This document shows positions 53,770-63,459 of a stretch of DNA of 64,000 bases, piece after piece; the first letter of the stretch is position 1; each line of letters starts with the position of its first letter. Position numbers and translations under genes: made by a program. Under the pieces are notes generated by a model that had not been told where the DNA came from, did not search any database, and saw nothing but the letters and a program-made list of their open reading frames with translations. The DNA is taken from NCBI GenBank assembly GCA_963575745.1, contig CAUYUJ010000201.1:52916-116915 (forward strand). The letters are read 5' to 3'. Source of the DNA: Prorocentrum cordatum (Eukaryota; Sar; Dinophyceae; Prorocentrales; Prorocentraceae).

Positions 53770-55302
53770 CCCTCAGTTACGTTCACTTCACTCCTGGGAT
53801 TGACGGCCTCCGCTGGTCCCTTCGGTACTGCGATGTTGAACTGGAATGTGCCATTCTTCTCGTGAATGGTTGTGAACTTACCGGTCGCCTTGTTCATGAT
53901 GTGGCTCAGGGATCTCCCGTTAGAATCCTTGTCGAACACCACTCTATTTCCAGCGTTTACCATCTCTCTGACAGATCCTAGGACTTTGTTGACCTCTGCT
54001 ACCTGAATCGGCATACTGACGGCGTTCCCATGCTCATTTTTACCTGTGATCACTCGTTGACCATAATTCTTTATCGTGGTTCCATTTGCTGCACTGTAGC
54101 GTCGTCCCTGCTTTGACGCGTCCGTATGCTTAATAGGGAAATGAGTGCCAACTTTGGGGGGTCCCACTGCGTTGCATGCGCCGGAGTCCACGGTAACCAC
54201 GATCGTCTCATGCGTTGCACTTGGTGGTGGCACCGCGTTAATCTCTGGATCACAGCCCCGCATCTCAATTAGCCCGATTTCCTTGCACTTCTCCAGCCAA
54301 CTTTTTTCCTGCCTCACGCTTTTACTTATTCTCTGGTCCCATTGACTAGCATGATTACAGTCCCCGTTACACTGGTGTTCCTGATAAATTCTTTTCAAAT
54401 TCGCCGCGTTGTTACGTGCCGTTTTCTTTCTGGCGTAATAGGGCAGGTCCCATTTCTCGTTAACCTCCTCGATTGCAGGCTGGTCTAGCGGCACGTTCAT
54501 TGCTTCCTTCATCTCAACGCTGAGAACATGCTGTGGTTGGCCGAACGAGGTGGTTTGTTCAATCTGAGTGTTCACTGCAGGTTTCTCTTGCTCAACTTCG
54601 TTGGCGGTCTTCTTGGGGCCCGGACAGTTAATGGCGATATGCCCTTTTCCGCCACACTTGTAACACTCACGCTCGCTGTGCGGGGTGAACTTCCCTTGGC
54701 CTCCGTAGCTTCCTCCCCGCGAGCTACTTCCTTTACCCCCCTGTTTGCCTCCGATCTTACCTTTCACATAGGATCCGTAAGTGGCTCGGTAACCTTTGCC
54801 TTTTCCGCCCTTGCCACCTTTACCTCCTTTGGTGAACTGTTTAGGTCTTGTGCAGTTTCTGGCTAAATGGCCCATGCCTCCACAATTGTAACACCTGGGG
54901 CCCGCTCCTTTACCTTTGCCTTTGTTTACGGCGTCAATTTCTTCATATTCTCCACCGTCACTCTCATTGGCCCAGGACCCGTAATTCCACGATCCATCTT
55001 CTGACCACAAGTTTCCATCTTCGTCAACCCATCCTGTTTGGTCCCAAACATTTTCGGACCCTTGACTCATCTCGTTGATATTCCCAATGTCCATTGCATC
55101 CTTATTTTTCGTATCTGAGTCAAGTTTCTTTTTACGCGCCCAGTCTTCGCACTTTGAGTGCAATTTCTGAAATGAGTCAATGTTAAGCGCGTCAGGCGTT
55201 CGCCAACACGCCTGCTGCCATTCGTCGAACCAGTCATTCGCGCGCACCATTATGGCCCTGAGCGCGGTGACTTTAAAAGGAAGAGGCAGCGAGTAATCTT
55301 AC
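53727..55302 (-). CDS. Retroelement Gag C-terminus, nucleocapsid and protease
   Basis: Before the ATG at 55250 the frame already reads DYSLPLPFKVTALRAIMV, the normal continuation of Gag, so it is not an independent start. Two zinc knuckles, CYNCGGMGHLARNC (120-133) and CYKCGGKGHIAINC (196-209), flank a Gly/Lys-rich basic segment that should bind RNA. After a linker comes the protease active site VTVDSGACN (352-360) with downstream beta-strand sequence. The ORF stops at TAA 53727-53729, about 37 bases after the slippery heptamer. Knowledge: CCHC knuckles package RNA, and DSG/DTG is the retroviral-type protease triad. Confidence 0.9.
53766..53772 (-). promoter_or_regulatory. Putative -1 ribosomal frameshift site G GGT TTT
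   Basis: The zero frame (protease) is GAG GGT TTT CCG, so the heptamer is of the form X XXY YYZ in the correct phase. A GC-rich stretch follows (CCGCGGCCGGGAACCCTGG) that can pair with itself and with GGCGG downstream. The zero-frame stop comes within 40 bases, and the -1 frame leads to integrase. Confidence 0.6.
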
Positions 55303-56242
55303 CATATTTCTCAAGATTTTCTGCCAACGCGCTCCATTCCTCAAGTCGGGTAACGGTGTCAGTGATCTTCTTGGGCGGCTCAGGATTCATGGCATGCGTC
55401 ATTTTTGATGATAAGGTCGCCCCGGTTACCGCCGAGTACCATTTGTAAACCTTTTGCCAAGCCATGATTCCATCTCCATCCATCAGTCCCTTTAATTTTC
55501 CTCTGGCCTCCGCACCTTCAAGTTTCTCGTTCAGAATGTACCATAAGTCTTCCTCCATCTGAGTTTTGTCTCCCTCGGTGAACTCATATTCGCCTTTGTT
55601 GTCGTCCTCGGCCTGTTTGGCTTGATTCGCCTTCGGGTACTCACTTGCAGTTAATCGGCCGTTCATTATGCGTATGATGTCGTCATCGTCCTCCTCTGGT
55701 ACGACTCCGTCAAGCGTCTCCAGCTTCTTGTTTAGCATTTTCAGTGCCGGTCGGTAACTCGGCTTCACTTGGGCTAGTGCGTTCAAGAACTTGTCGCTCC
55801 AGTCTCTGAACTTTGCTCTTTCCCCACTGAAGTTCTTTAGCGCCTGTAATGCTTTATATTCGCTTATCGGTTTACTGCTCCCGTGCTTGCTTCCGCTTCC
55901 TCCTTTAATCGCTTCCGAGACCTGACCAAACCTTTCGATCAACTTTTCTTGTACTTCACTGTTGGTCTCCAACTCGGTGACTCTTTCCACCAATCTGCGA
56001 GCATCCCTTTCGAGTGCAGCGCTTCTCTTTGTGATCGCTAACAGCATGCTGTTGGTCTTGTGGGCACTCTGTAACATTTGGAACGCTTCGGCATTCGATA
56101 CCTCCCTTCGATCCTGTGTTACTCGCTCGTTAATGAACGTTGCGAGTCCGAAATGGTTCGCGAGTAGCGCCGTCTGAACGTAACTGAAGTCTCCGCTCAT
56201 GTATGCTTGCTCGCACAGATCGTTGAAGCGATTCGGGTCCAT
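55250..56242 (-). CDS. Retroelement Gag, N-terminal part
   Basis: The first ATG of the element in this frame is at 56242 (MDPNRFNDLC). A helical region with coiled-coil tendency (ITKRSAALERDARRLVERV) precedes the typical copia Gag core: YKALQALKNFSGERAKFRDW and DLWYILNEKL. The last meaningful residues are LEEWSALAENLEKYG. After these, near 55297-55303, this frame turns to unrelated sequence and stops at 55250, whereas the -1 frame continues Gag. Hence a one-base loss, or a shift, at GGTAAGATT. Confidence 0.85.
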   Translation of the reverse strand: MDPNRFNDLCEQAYMSGDFSYVQTALLANHFGLATFINERVTQDRREVSNAEAFQMLQSAHKTNSMLLAITKRSAALERDARRLVERVTELETNSEVQEKLIERFGQVSEAIKGGSGSKHGSSKPISEYKALQALKNFSGERAKFRDWSDKFLNALAQVKPSYRPALKMLNKKLETLDGVVPEEDDDDIIRIMNGRLTASEYPKANQAKQAEDDNKGEYEFTEGDKTQMEEDLWYILNEKLEGAEARGKLKGLMDGDGIMAWQKVYKWYSAVTGATLSSKMTHAMNPEPPKKITDTVTRLEEWSALAENLEKYGKITRCLFLLKSPRSGP

Positions 56243-56429
56243 GTTGACACCCAGACAATCTCCGGCACGCGGCAACGAATGTGCGCGATCATAGACGTGG
56301 ACGGCATCCGGCCGAGGTCGCTCTACGTGGAGGACTCGTAATGCAGGGTCATGAGCGCAGCTGCGCTCGCACGACTGCCATGGCTACCGTCGCATCCGAC
56401 TATACCATGGCAGGAAGAAAGAGCACCGA

Positions 56430-56640
56430 GTATGGTTGCAGTGCACGGAGCCGTGTGTCAAATTGTACAAACTAAGGTTCCACCTTTATACTCCCCGAAC
56501 TAACACAGCGGTCTATGTCATCGCAGCTTCGGACCGTGATTAGAACACTTGAGCGCAGAGGCAGCTAGGGTTACTATTCACTATGAGCCCCTGGTCACTG
56601 ACTTCAGATTACTCTATCAGACGGCCTTGCATCTCGGCGA
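56430..56640 (-). repeat. 5' LTR-like sequence
   Basis: Collinear with 45785-45956 through the blocks listed there, with several small insertions (about 75-80 % alike over the best 120 bp by eye). The outer boundary is unclear because no TGTTAACA is present. A leader of about 190 bases lies between it and the Gag ATG. No primer-binding site could be matched to a tRNA. Confidence 0.55.
56483..56495 (-). promoter_or_regulatory. TATA box in the 5' LTR
   Basis: GGGAGTATAAAGG on the minus strand, about 240 bases upstream of the Gag ATG; likely promoter of the element. Confidence 0.5.
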
Positions 56641-56644
56641 ACCT

Positions 56645-57380
56645 ATTTATCACCTCTGTGCACTCCTCGCCAACCTCCTCTCACCACTTACGACGGCCTG
56701 AGCTCTACACCACTACAGGATCGACGGGGGTATGCGACATGCCTGACGCTTGTTTCGGACTGCAATTATAATCCCCAAGCAAAATGCTTCACGTATCAAG
56801 AAAAAAGAAGTGCGCCCGCCAGTTCAATCGATTTTTCTTCCATCCTAGCCGATTCGACTTCTTGTTAGCAGTGCGAAAGAGCTCCTTCCTCCTCCTCCTC
56901 TCCTCCCCTCCTCCTCCTCCTCCTCCTCCCACTCCCATCTGGTTACTCCTCCAGGTCCGTGTAATCATCCTATTCCTCCCCCGCCTCCTCCTCCTCCTCC
57001 TCAGTGACATGTTGGCTCAAGATCGATTGTTCCCGTGAGAACGAAGTGGATACCGCTGGTCCGCGGCCAGCTATCACCCACTTCAGGCCACCTCAGTCGA
57101 GCTGCACGCTGCTGAGAGCAAGCCTCTCTTCTCCTTCCTCCCCACGGCGACTGCACGCCTCATAGCGTGCGCCGCCTTCTTCTCACAGTGGGCAGTGCCA
57201 AGCAACAGCGGCATGCAGCGGCTCAGCCACGGTACTGTAAGTAGCGCAAGCATGCCCAGTGTGGCACACATTAAATAAACAAGTCAGATCACACGTGGTG
57301 CTCGCAGTGCAGTCTGCCAAAGGAAAGCACGTTCAAGGGTGTACCTCCTCCCAGGGTGCCTGGGAAGCGCCCCCCTCAAG
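56645..57380. other. Spacer with CTC microsatellites
   Basis: (CTC)n at about 56885-56930 and 56982-57001. Otherwise AT-richer sequence with no supported gene. Confidence 0.5.
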
Positions 57381-57404
57381 GTTCGTATCAGCGGGAGTAG
57401 GCGC

Positions 57405-58720
57405 TGGAGAAACAGCGCTCTGAGTTACGAAAGCACTTGCGGGAATTGCAGGGCAGCAGCGACAGCGACAAGTTAGGGGTCGGGGCCACCAGCTTGGGCA
57501 TAGCCTTACACCTCAGACGCGGTCGCAGTCAAGCGTGGCCGCATTTAGGAGATCGGTCAAATTGTCAAGTTCTTGGGCCCGGTGACTCGGCAGTCAAGAC
57601 AAGGTTGGCGGCAGAGCGTGATCAACTGACTGCAAATTTTGAAGAGGATAAACCTTTTGAGGCGAGTCTGCAGAGTTTGCCTTAGTCAGTTCCCAACTGC
57701 CAGGGCCAAGAAAAACGACTGCGCGGCCAAACTGGCGTCGGCTGAGGAGGCTGCGGCTAAGGCTACGCAGGCAGTCAAGGCGGCGGTGGCCGAAGCCGCT
57801 GCAACAGCCCACATCATCGAGCTTGGGGAAAGGTTACGTTCGATGTTGGTCCCAGTTACTGCGTACGAGTACGAGTCTCTCGACAGCAAGCAAGCTTTGT
57901 CGGCCATCTTGCCAGGGCTGGAGTCCACTGTCCTGGCCCGATGCCATTATCAAGGCCCTCGGGGGGTCATACAAGTTTTCGTTCCAGGTAGGCCCTTGAG
58001 GCAGAACGTTAGCGTAACGTGAACAACAAACACATCATGCGGCCGGTCCGGCATGTCTTTCTGAGCTGGCCTGCTCTCGAGCGGCCACCCGAGCACGCAA
58101 AGCCACCAGCCTATCATTGGTGACAAGTGGGCGGAGCGGCACAAGAGAGACACTGAGTAGCGGCCGAAGCAGCTAAAGATACAGCGGCTGAAGCATCGCT
58201 ACGTCGAGCTGGCCCTACACTGCCACGCGACACGTAGCGGGGATCCAATCCCTGACGGATTCGCTGCTGAGCGCACTGGCCGTTGAGGCTGGGTGCGGAA
58301 GGACAGGGTTTGCACAGGTTCCTTGCGTCTAACCTCGCATGCATGGCGGCTGAGGTTGCGAAGGTCAAACAGTCGGCAGCGGAGCAGGCTCATCATCCAG
58401 AGCGCGAGGCAGCTTCAGGGGAGGAGGAGATACCCACGGACCGCTGCTGAGCCTCCTGTGCAGCTGGGCCCGTCGGCAGCGCCCGCGGTACACGCGCCCG
58501 AGGTGCAAGCGTGGAGCAGTCCTCCAACGGAGTCCATCCGTAGCCTCGACGGCGCCTCCTGCCGCGAGCATCGCTCGAGGCCTGCGGCATCGATGTGCCT
58601 GCCCGCAGCGACGACGACGCTCCTGAATCTGAACGCCGTGATCGTCTCTCTCAGCAGCGTCTGGATGCAAGAAGCTCAAAGCAAGATGCACAGTGGCGCA
58701 GGTCGCTGGTGATGTTGGTC
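57405..58720 (+). pseudogene. LINE ORF1-like remnant
   Basis: Pieces of helical, Ala/Glu-rich sequence in different frames (LRKHLRELQGSSDSDKL; LASAEEAAAKATQAVKAAV; IELGERLRSMLVPV). These fit the coiled-coil ORF1 products of dinoflagellate LINEs. No continuous frame remains. Confidence 0.5.
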
Positions 58721-58794
58721 GAACCCGGTTACGGAATGGCGATGCCACACACTCATCATCTTGGCTCGAACCAAATCGGCTGTGGTGCGACACC

Positions 58795-59045
58795 CAACTT
58801 TCATGGTCCTCCTGGTGGCGCTCGTGCTGACAGAGACTTGGGTGGGTTGGGTGGCGCCATTTCCTACAGTGCTCACGGTGGGTCATCGTGCCCAGTTCCT
58901 CCTAGGCTTCCTGGTGGTGCTCGTGCTGACCGAGGCTTGGGTGGGCTGGGTGGTGGCACTTCCAACGAGTGCTCCCTTGTCCCTCCTTCCCTCCTGGTGA
59001 CGATCGCGCTGGCAGCGGATTGGGTGGGCTGGGCAGGCTTCCTTC
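58795..59045 (+). repeat. Triplicated segment of about 110 bp
   Basis: CCTCCTGGTGGCGCTCGTGC ... ACTTGGGTGGGTTGGGTGG recurs three times (about 58805, 58908, 58992) with 80 % or better similarity by eye. It lies inside the ORF1/ORF2 part of the LINE. Confidence 0.75.
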
Positions 59046-59269
59046 CAGCGATACTTCCAACAGTATCTCCAACGGCTCCAGGCCCCCTGGCGGTGCAGGC
59101 ATGGCTGCCAGCACAAGGCCTCTCCGGCCCCATCCCTCACATCCTGCTGGCGGTCTTCGCGCTCAGAGCCTGGCGGGTGGGAATCGGGAGCGGCTCACTT
59201 CCAGCGCGCGGCCCGCGCGCAGCGCAGAGGGCGGCCCCCTGCCCGTCGATGCACAGCGCAAGCACTGCT

Positions 59270-60300
59270 CCAGCAGGCCTTCGCCACGGGCCACTGGAGT
59301 AGGTCGGCTAGACGCAAGAGTGACCCTGGGCAAGAGTGACATTTGGTGCGCAGCTTTGGGGGGCGCGAGGGGGCCAAACCCAAGGGCGCGGGCCGCTTAT
59401 ATCGCATCGTGCTCGGCGATCGAGGAGAGCCCGACGAGCCCGCACCAAAGGTCACTCCGGCGAAGGGTCACTCCGACGTCTAGTCGAGTGGGGACGGGCA
59501 GCCTGGCTGGGCCTCGCGCGGTCCCTACAGGTTCTTCGGTGGCACCCTCTGCCTCGACGGCGCCATCGACGAAGGTTTCGGCGCGCCCACAGGCACTAGC
59601 TCGCGTCCCGAAGGCTACGTTCGTGACGATCAACTCTAGTTCGCTAGGCCCGCTCTGTGGCTACCCCATCACGTCGCAGGTGCAGGTGATGCTGGCACAG
59701 GATCACCACGCTGGCTGACACGGCATTTGGAGCGCGGTGGATAACGACGACGGCGGCCCTGGCACGTCTGGTAGAGTTGCGATGTCCGTGCGCTCCAATG
59801 TCACCACCACTGCTCCGCCTGGAGCTCATGGGCCAGAGCTCGTCGCAGGCAGGCTTTCTGCAGCGCGAGCGCGCTCCTTCTTGCAAGGAGGAATTGTGCT
59901 CCTGTCTGTCGACCTTGACTGTACAGGACTGTTGTGTCCAACCAACCAGGCGATCATTTGGGGGCTCTCAGGGCAGCTGGCGGTCTTTAAACGGCCTGCA
60001 AGTTCCATGGGTCAGTGGGGCCGACTAGAACATGGAACTCGTTGCGTCGAGCCAGTCGGGCGGATCGAAGCCATCGGAGCGACCACTTGGGTTGCCGAAG
60101 CCTGCCCACCTCGGCAAACAGCCCCAGGATGCCGCAGCGACTGTTTCGTCTGCAGCAAATCGCTGGCCCCACTGAGCCCTGCTCTCCCCCTCGTCGTCGA
60201 GGATGCCTCCACCGTCCCTCCTCTCCCCGCGGGGCTGCGCCTCTCCGCCAAACCCACGCCTGCGTGGGTGACATTGCCCACAGAACCCACGACGCGTTCT
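59270..60300 (+). pseudogene. LINE endonuclease domain remnant
   Basis: The frame from 59737 carries GTSGRVAMSVRSNV, then RARSFLQGGIVLLSVDLDCTG, NQAIIWGLSGQLAVFKRP. The next frame carries VPWVSGADWNMEL, the conserved GDWNM-type motif. The first frame resumes with CFVCSKSLAPLSPALPLVVE and LRLSAKPTPAWV, the end of the domain. Motifs fit APE-type endonucleases of LINEs. At least two frameshifts, and His/Asp active-site residues cannot all be traced. Confidence 0.7.
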
Positions 60301-60559
60301 CCGACCCCTCCCATGGGCCGCAGACGCCCGCCTCTGTCTCCGCAGCAGGCGGCCTTGGACGTCGCCAGCAGTGGCAACGACCTGTCTGCCGCGGCGCCCG
60401 CTTGGGATTTGGTGCTGGGCGGGCCCGAGCGCGAGCTCGCGGCCAGGCGGGGCCGCGCCAGGCCCGAGGCCAAGGCCGATCCGGGCCGCGGGGAGGCTCG
60501 GGAGATCCAGTGGCGAGACCTGGTTCGCGAGCCCCACCCCCGAGCGCAGGACGCACAAG

Positions 60560-61745
60560 GGGTCCGCGCACTGAGGCCTGGTCGGCTGCTTCAGGCTGGC
60601 CCAAGCACGTGGCCAAGTTGCGACAGCTCTTTGTCCAAGGAGTCGAGTTGTCGCAGGCGTCGGGTGCTGCGCGTTTTTTTTCTTACAGAGGCTTCTGTGC
60701 AACTCACGCACGCGGCACGCGATCTCTTTCCCAGCGGCCTTGCGGTTCTGACCAGGGGAGATTGCGCCGAGGCTCTGGCCCGCGTCTACTCCCAGGCCCA
60801 AGGAACGATCCAGGACACCCAGAATGAGGCCTCGAATGCTTGGAAGCAGCGAGCCAGAGACGATTTCGCTCCAGGAGCCTCCAGGGCACATCGCTTCTCC
60901 CAGGTCTAAGCTGCTCAAGAAGTTCTCAGCCACCAAACCAGACTGGCACCGCACCAGCTTGCAGATGGCGAGCTGCAGCCCTCGACGGATGTCTGGCGCG
61001 CTCACGACAATATACGTCTCGAGTGCTCCCCTGCGCCCGACAGTTGGCCCGTCCCCCCGCGTGTTTCTGGGGGTCCGGTACCAGGCTGGCTGCGCCTACT
61101 CTTGAAGGATGGCAGCGGGCCTCACGGGCATTCATCTTCGGGCTCTGGTGCATTTGCCGAGGCAGGCTCACGAGACCATAGCGACCATTTTTAATTTGTG
61201 CGAAGAGCTCCTGGCTTGGCCAACGGACCGAGCGCGCAGCGCGTTGGTCAGACTAGCCAAGCCCGAGGGGGGCGCCAGGCCCATCGCCTTAATCCATTGT
61301 TTTGCCGAGTGCGGGACGAAGTCAGGAAGCCCATCACTTTTGAGCGGCAGGATCGCCCCAACTGACTGGAGGTCTGGGGGGCTCGCAGGCGCCACAGTTC
61401 CTCAGACAGCGCGTTCGCGCATGACCTCGAGGCTGAAATAGCCAGCTTGGTTGGTGATGTCGCGGTCTCTGCGCTGCTTGACATGGTGAAGTTGCGTGAG
61501 ATGATTCACTCAAACGTGCGTAAAGAGGCTGAGGCTTCGTCCTTTCCCCGTCGCCTCGCTTGGATGCTCGTGGACTTGCAAAGACAGTCACGACGCCCCA
61601 AGGCGTTCGGCAATCTCTCGCGGCCTCTCACGGCGCGCCAAGGCACCCCAGACGGGTGCAACCATGTGACGGGAATGCTTGCTTCTGCTCACGCGTCGTG
61701 CTTCAAAGCATATCAGCGCCATGTCTCCGCGCTTCACGCCTAGAG
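60560..61745 (+). pseudogene. LINE reverse transcriptase remnant (N-terminal half)
   Basis: A linker (CAEALARVYSQAQGTIQDTQ; WKQRARDDFAPGASRAHRFS) leads to RT. ELLAWPTDRARSALVRLAKP then EGGARPIALIHCF is the PKxxGGxRPI motif. After a shift come FAHDLEAEIAS, VSALLDMVKLREMI with the first catalytic Asp, and TPDGCNHVTGMLAS, where the G..QG motif is expected. The YxDD box is absent because the element ends. Confidence 0.7.
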
Positions 61746-61795
61746 CTCTGGTAGACGACGTGTCTGTCCAGCTGGTCTCGCCGCCAGCTGACTAT

Positions 61796-61925
61796 GTTAG
61801 CATTTCCCAACCATCCTGTGGTGCTGGGTCCTCGTTTTGAAGAGGCAGCGCCCAGTGTCTCTCCCTCCCTTCCGCCTCCTCCTCCCCCACCTCCTCCTCC
61901 CTCCCTCCTCCCCCCATAGGGAGCT
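61796..61925 (-). repeat. Compound dispersed repeat, copy 3 (partial)
   Basis: CTGTGGTGCTGGGTCCTCGT, then TTTGAAGAGGCAGCGCCCA and a CTCC-rich block up to CCCCATAGGGAGCTGCC. This matches 27440-27600 without the minisatellite core. Confidence 0.8.
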
Positions 61926-61961
61926 GCCGTCCCGGGCCAGGGGCCTTTTCCAGCACACAGG

Positions 61962-62558
61962 GTGATGAGGCTGGCCGCCTCCGCCGGGACAGCAGCCACG
62001 CGCGTCGCCCCCGCCGGGCGCCTCCTGGCAAGCGCAAGCGACCGCGCGCAACGAGGCTCCTCCGGCCGGCGCTGCTGCAGCCCGCCGAGGCAGCACCTCC
62101 GCGCCCCTGCACGGAGACTCGGCTACGCGGCCCGCGTCGGCCGCCGCCCGCACATGCAGGACGTCGCCGCGCTGGTCGCCGCGCTGGTTCGCCGTCCCGT
62201 TCCGCTTCCACCTGCTGCGCGGCAGCGTGACGTGCCGTCACCGGACGCCCATCCACGCGTGCTACTTCGTGCCCATGATGCCGGTCCTGTACATGCAGAT
62301 GATGATGTTTCTCACTCTCATCCGCCGCCTGCCCATCCGCCGCCCCTCTTTCCAATGCGGAGCGCGCCGTCGCCGTCGCCGCCGGTTACGCGGGCGACGT
62401 TTGTCACTGCTGCTGATGTGCCGACGTCGCCGCCGGCTACGCCCCCTCGCTCTTCGGCAAGTGGCTCTGCAGTTGCCGCCGAGTCCGACGTCCCGCCGTC
62501 CGAGGAATCTTCGCACAGCACTACCGACTCCGACGAGTTCGCGTACCCGCGCAGTGTC

Positions 62559-62604
<46 letters not shown>

Positions 62605-63043
62605 CGGTGCCGCGCGGTGCCGCCGACGCTGCTTGGCGAGGGCTCTGGCGACTGGGGGGGGCTCTGGTGATCAAAGGGCTGCTCCGCCTGAAGCTGCTCA
62701 GCATGCGGCCCCTGCTGCTGCGGCGGCGCCGCTGGAGGCGCCCTTGCCCGCGGCCAGCGCGACCGCGCGGGCCTGCACGCCGCAGCTGCCGCGCACGCCG
62801 CCGCGCGCTCAGGCCGAGGGCGATGAGCAGCCCAGGCCGACGGAGGTGAAGAGGGCGCAGCGGACGGCGCCAGCCGACATGGAGCCCCAGGATGCCGGAG
62901 GACCGCTCGTGATAGCGGGCAGTCTGACGGCGGCAGGGATGCGTCTCCCCGCGCTGGAACGGGGCCCCGCCCTTCGGAGCTACTGGCGGCGCGTGGCACA
63001 GGAACGCGCTGCCGCTGCCAGCTCCGCGTGGGCGGCAGGATGA
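61962..63043 (+). CDS. Possible low-complexity coding region
   Basis: Plus-strand frames give a plausible but low-complexity product. First come Pro/Ser/Thr-rich residues (TFVTAADVPTSPPATPP; SEESSHSTTDSDEF), then a poly-Ala run from (GCT)n at 62560-62605. After a change of frame near 62640 follow Ala/Pro/Arg-rich residues to a TGA at about 63043 (PALRSYWRRVAQERAAAA). The minus strand is also open. GC content is very high. No family is recognised, and the frame change weakens the call. Confidence 0.3.
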
Positions 63044-63455
63044 GGCTCGTTTCTCACATTCATTGGCTTGCGTCGCATCCCCTCCCTTCCTCGGTTAGCG
63101 CGAAGGTAATAGCAGTTGTTTGCCTCCGCCGTCGTCGTTCGTCCGCGTCGAGAGGGCGCGAAGTTTTCCTTCCCCCGCTCACGTACGAGATGTCACGACA
63201 TCACGAGAGCAGGAGAGTTTCAGTCTGTGTCCCAGCCTTCTCCCCGGCTCTCTTCCGCGCCACGAGAGCAGGAGGAACTCGGTTTGTGTCCCAGCCCTCT
63301 TTCTCCCTCTCCTCATTCACTTGTCCTCCCTCCATCCCTCCCTCCATTGCCCCTCCCGAGTGGCCGCGAGCCCACGCCGTGGCAATTGATTCGTTGCGCG
63401 CTCCGCTGCTGGCCGCTCGTTTTGAGAGAGTGGGCGTCTCCCCCACCCAGCACAG
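63044..63455. other. Unassigned spacer
   Basis: Contains two copies of AGCAGGAG(A/G)(A/G) followed by TTTGTGTCCCAGCC-like sequence (63210-63300). No gene supported. Confidence 0.45.
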
Positions 63456-63459
63456 CCCG

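Larger units (their letters stand above)
45785..56640 (-). mobile_element. Ty1/copia-type LTR retrotransposon with an extra 3' ORF
   Basis: Domain order on the minus strand is gag, two CCHC knuckles, aspartic protease, integrase, RT, RNase H. Integrase before RT defines Ty1/copia. LTR-like ends sit at 45785-45956 and about 56430-56640. A G-run polypurine tract lies right inside the 3' one. The ORF chain is broken by four -1 shifts (55300, 53769, 53525, 51452) and one TAG (49421). An 856-codon ORF follows RNase H. The LTRs have diverged visibly, so the copy is not recent, yet few stops have accumulated. Gag-pol composition is close to balanced, well below the GC of the surroundings. Confidence 0.85.
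57385..61745 (+). mobile_element. Decayed non-LTR (LINE) retrotransposon, 3' truncated
   Basis: In order on the plus strand: an alanine-rich coiled-coil ORF1-like region, a minisatellite-like triplication, an apurinic-type endonuclease, a linker, and the first part of a reverse transcriptase. The frame changes many times and stops are frequent. The catalytic YxDD end of RT, RNase H and tail are missing. At about 61745 the sequence changes to another repeat. Confidence 0.75.

Noticed and set aside
55248-55252. TAATG stop-start overlap as the real start of the Gag-protease ORF
   Set aside because: The frame upstream of that ATG already encodes the normal continuation of Gag, so a frameshift explains the layout better.
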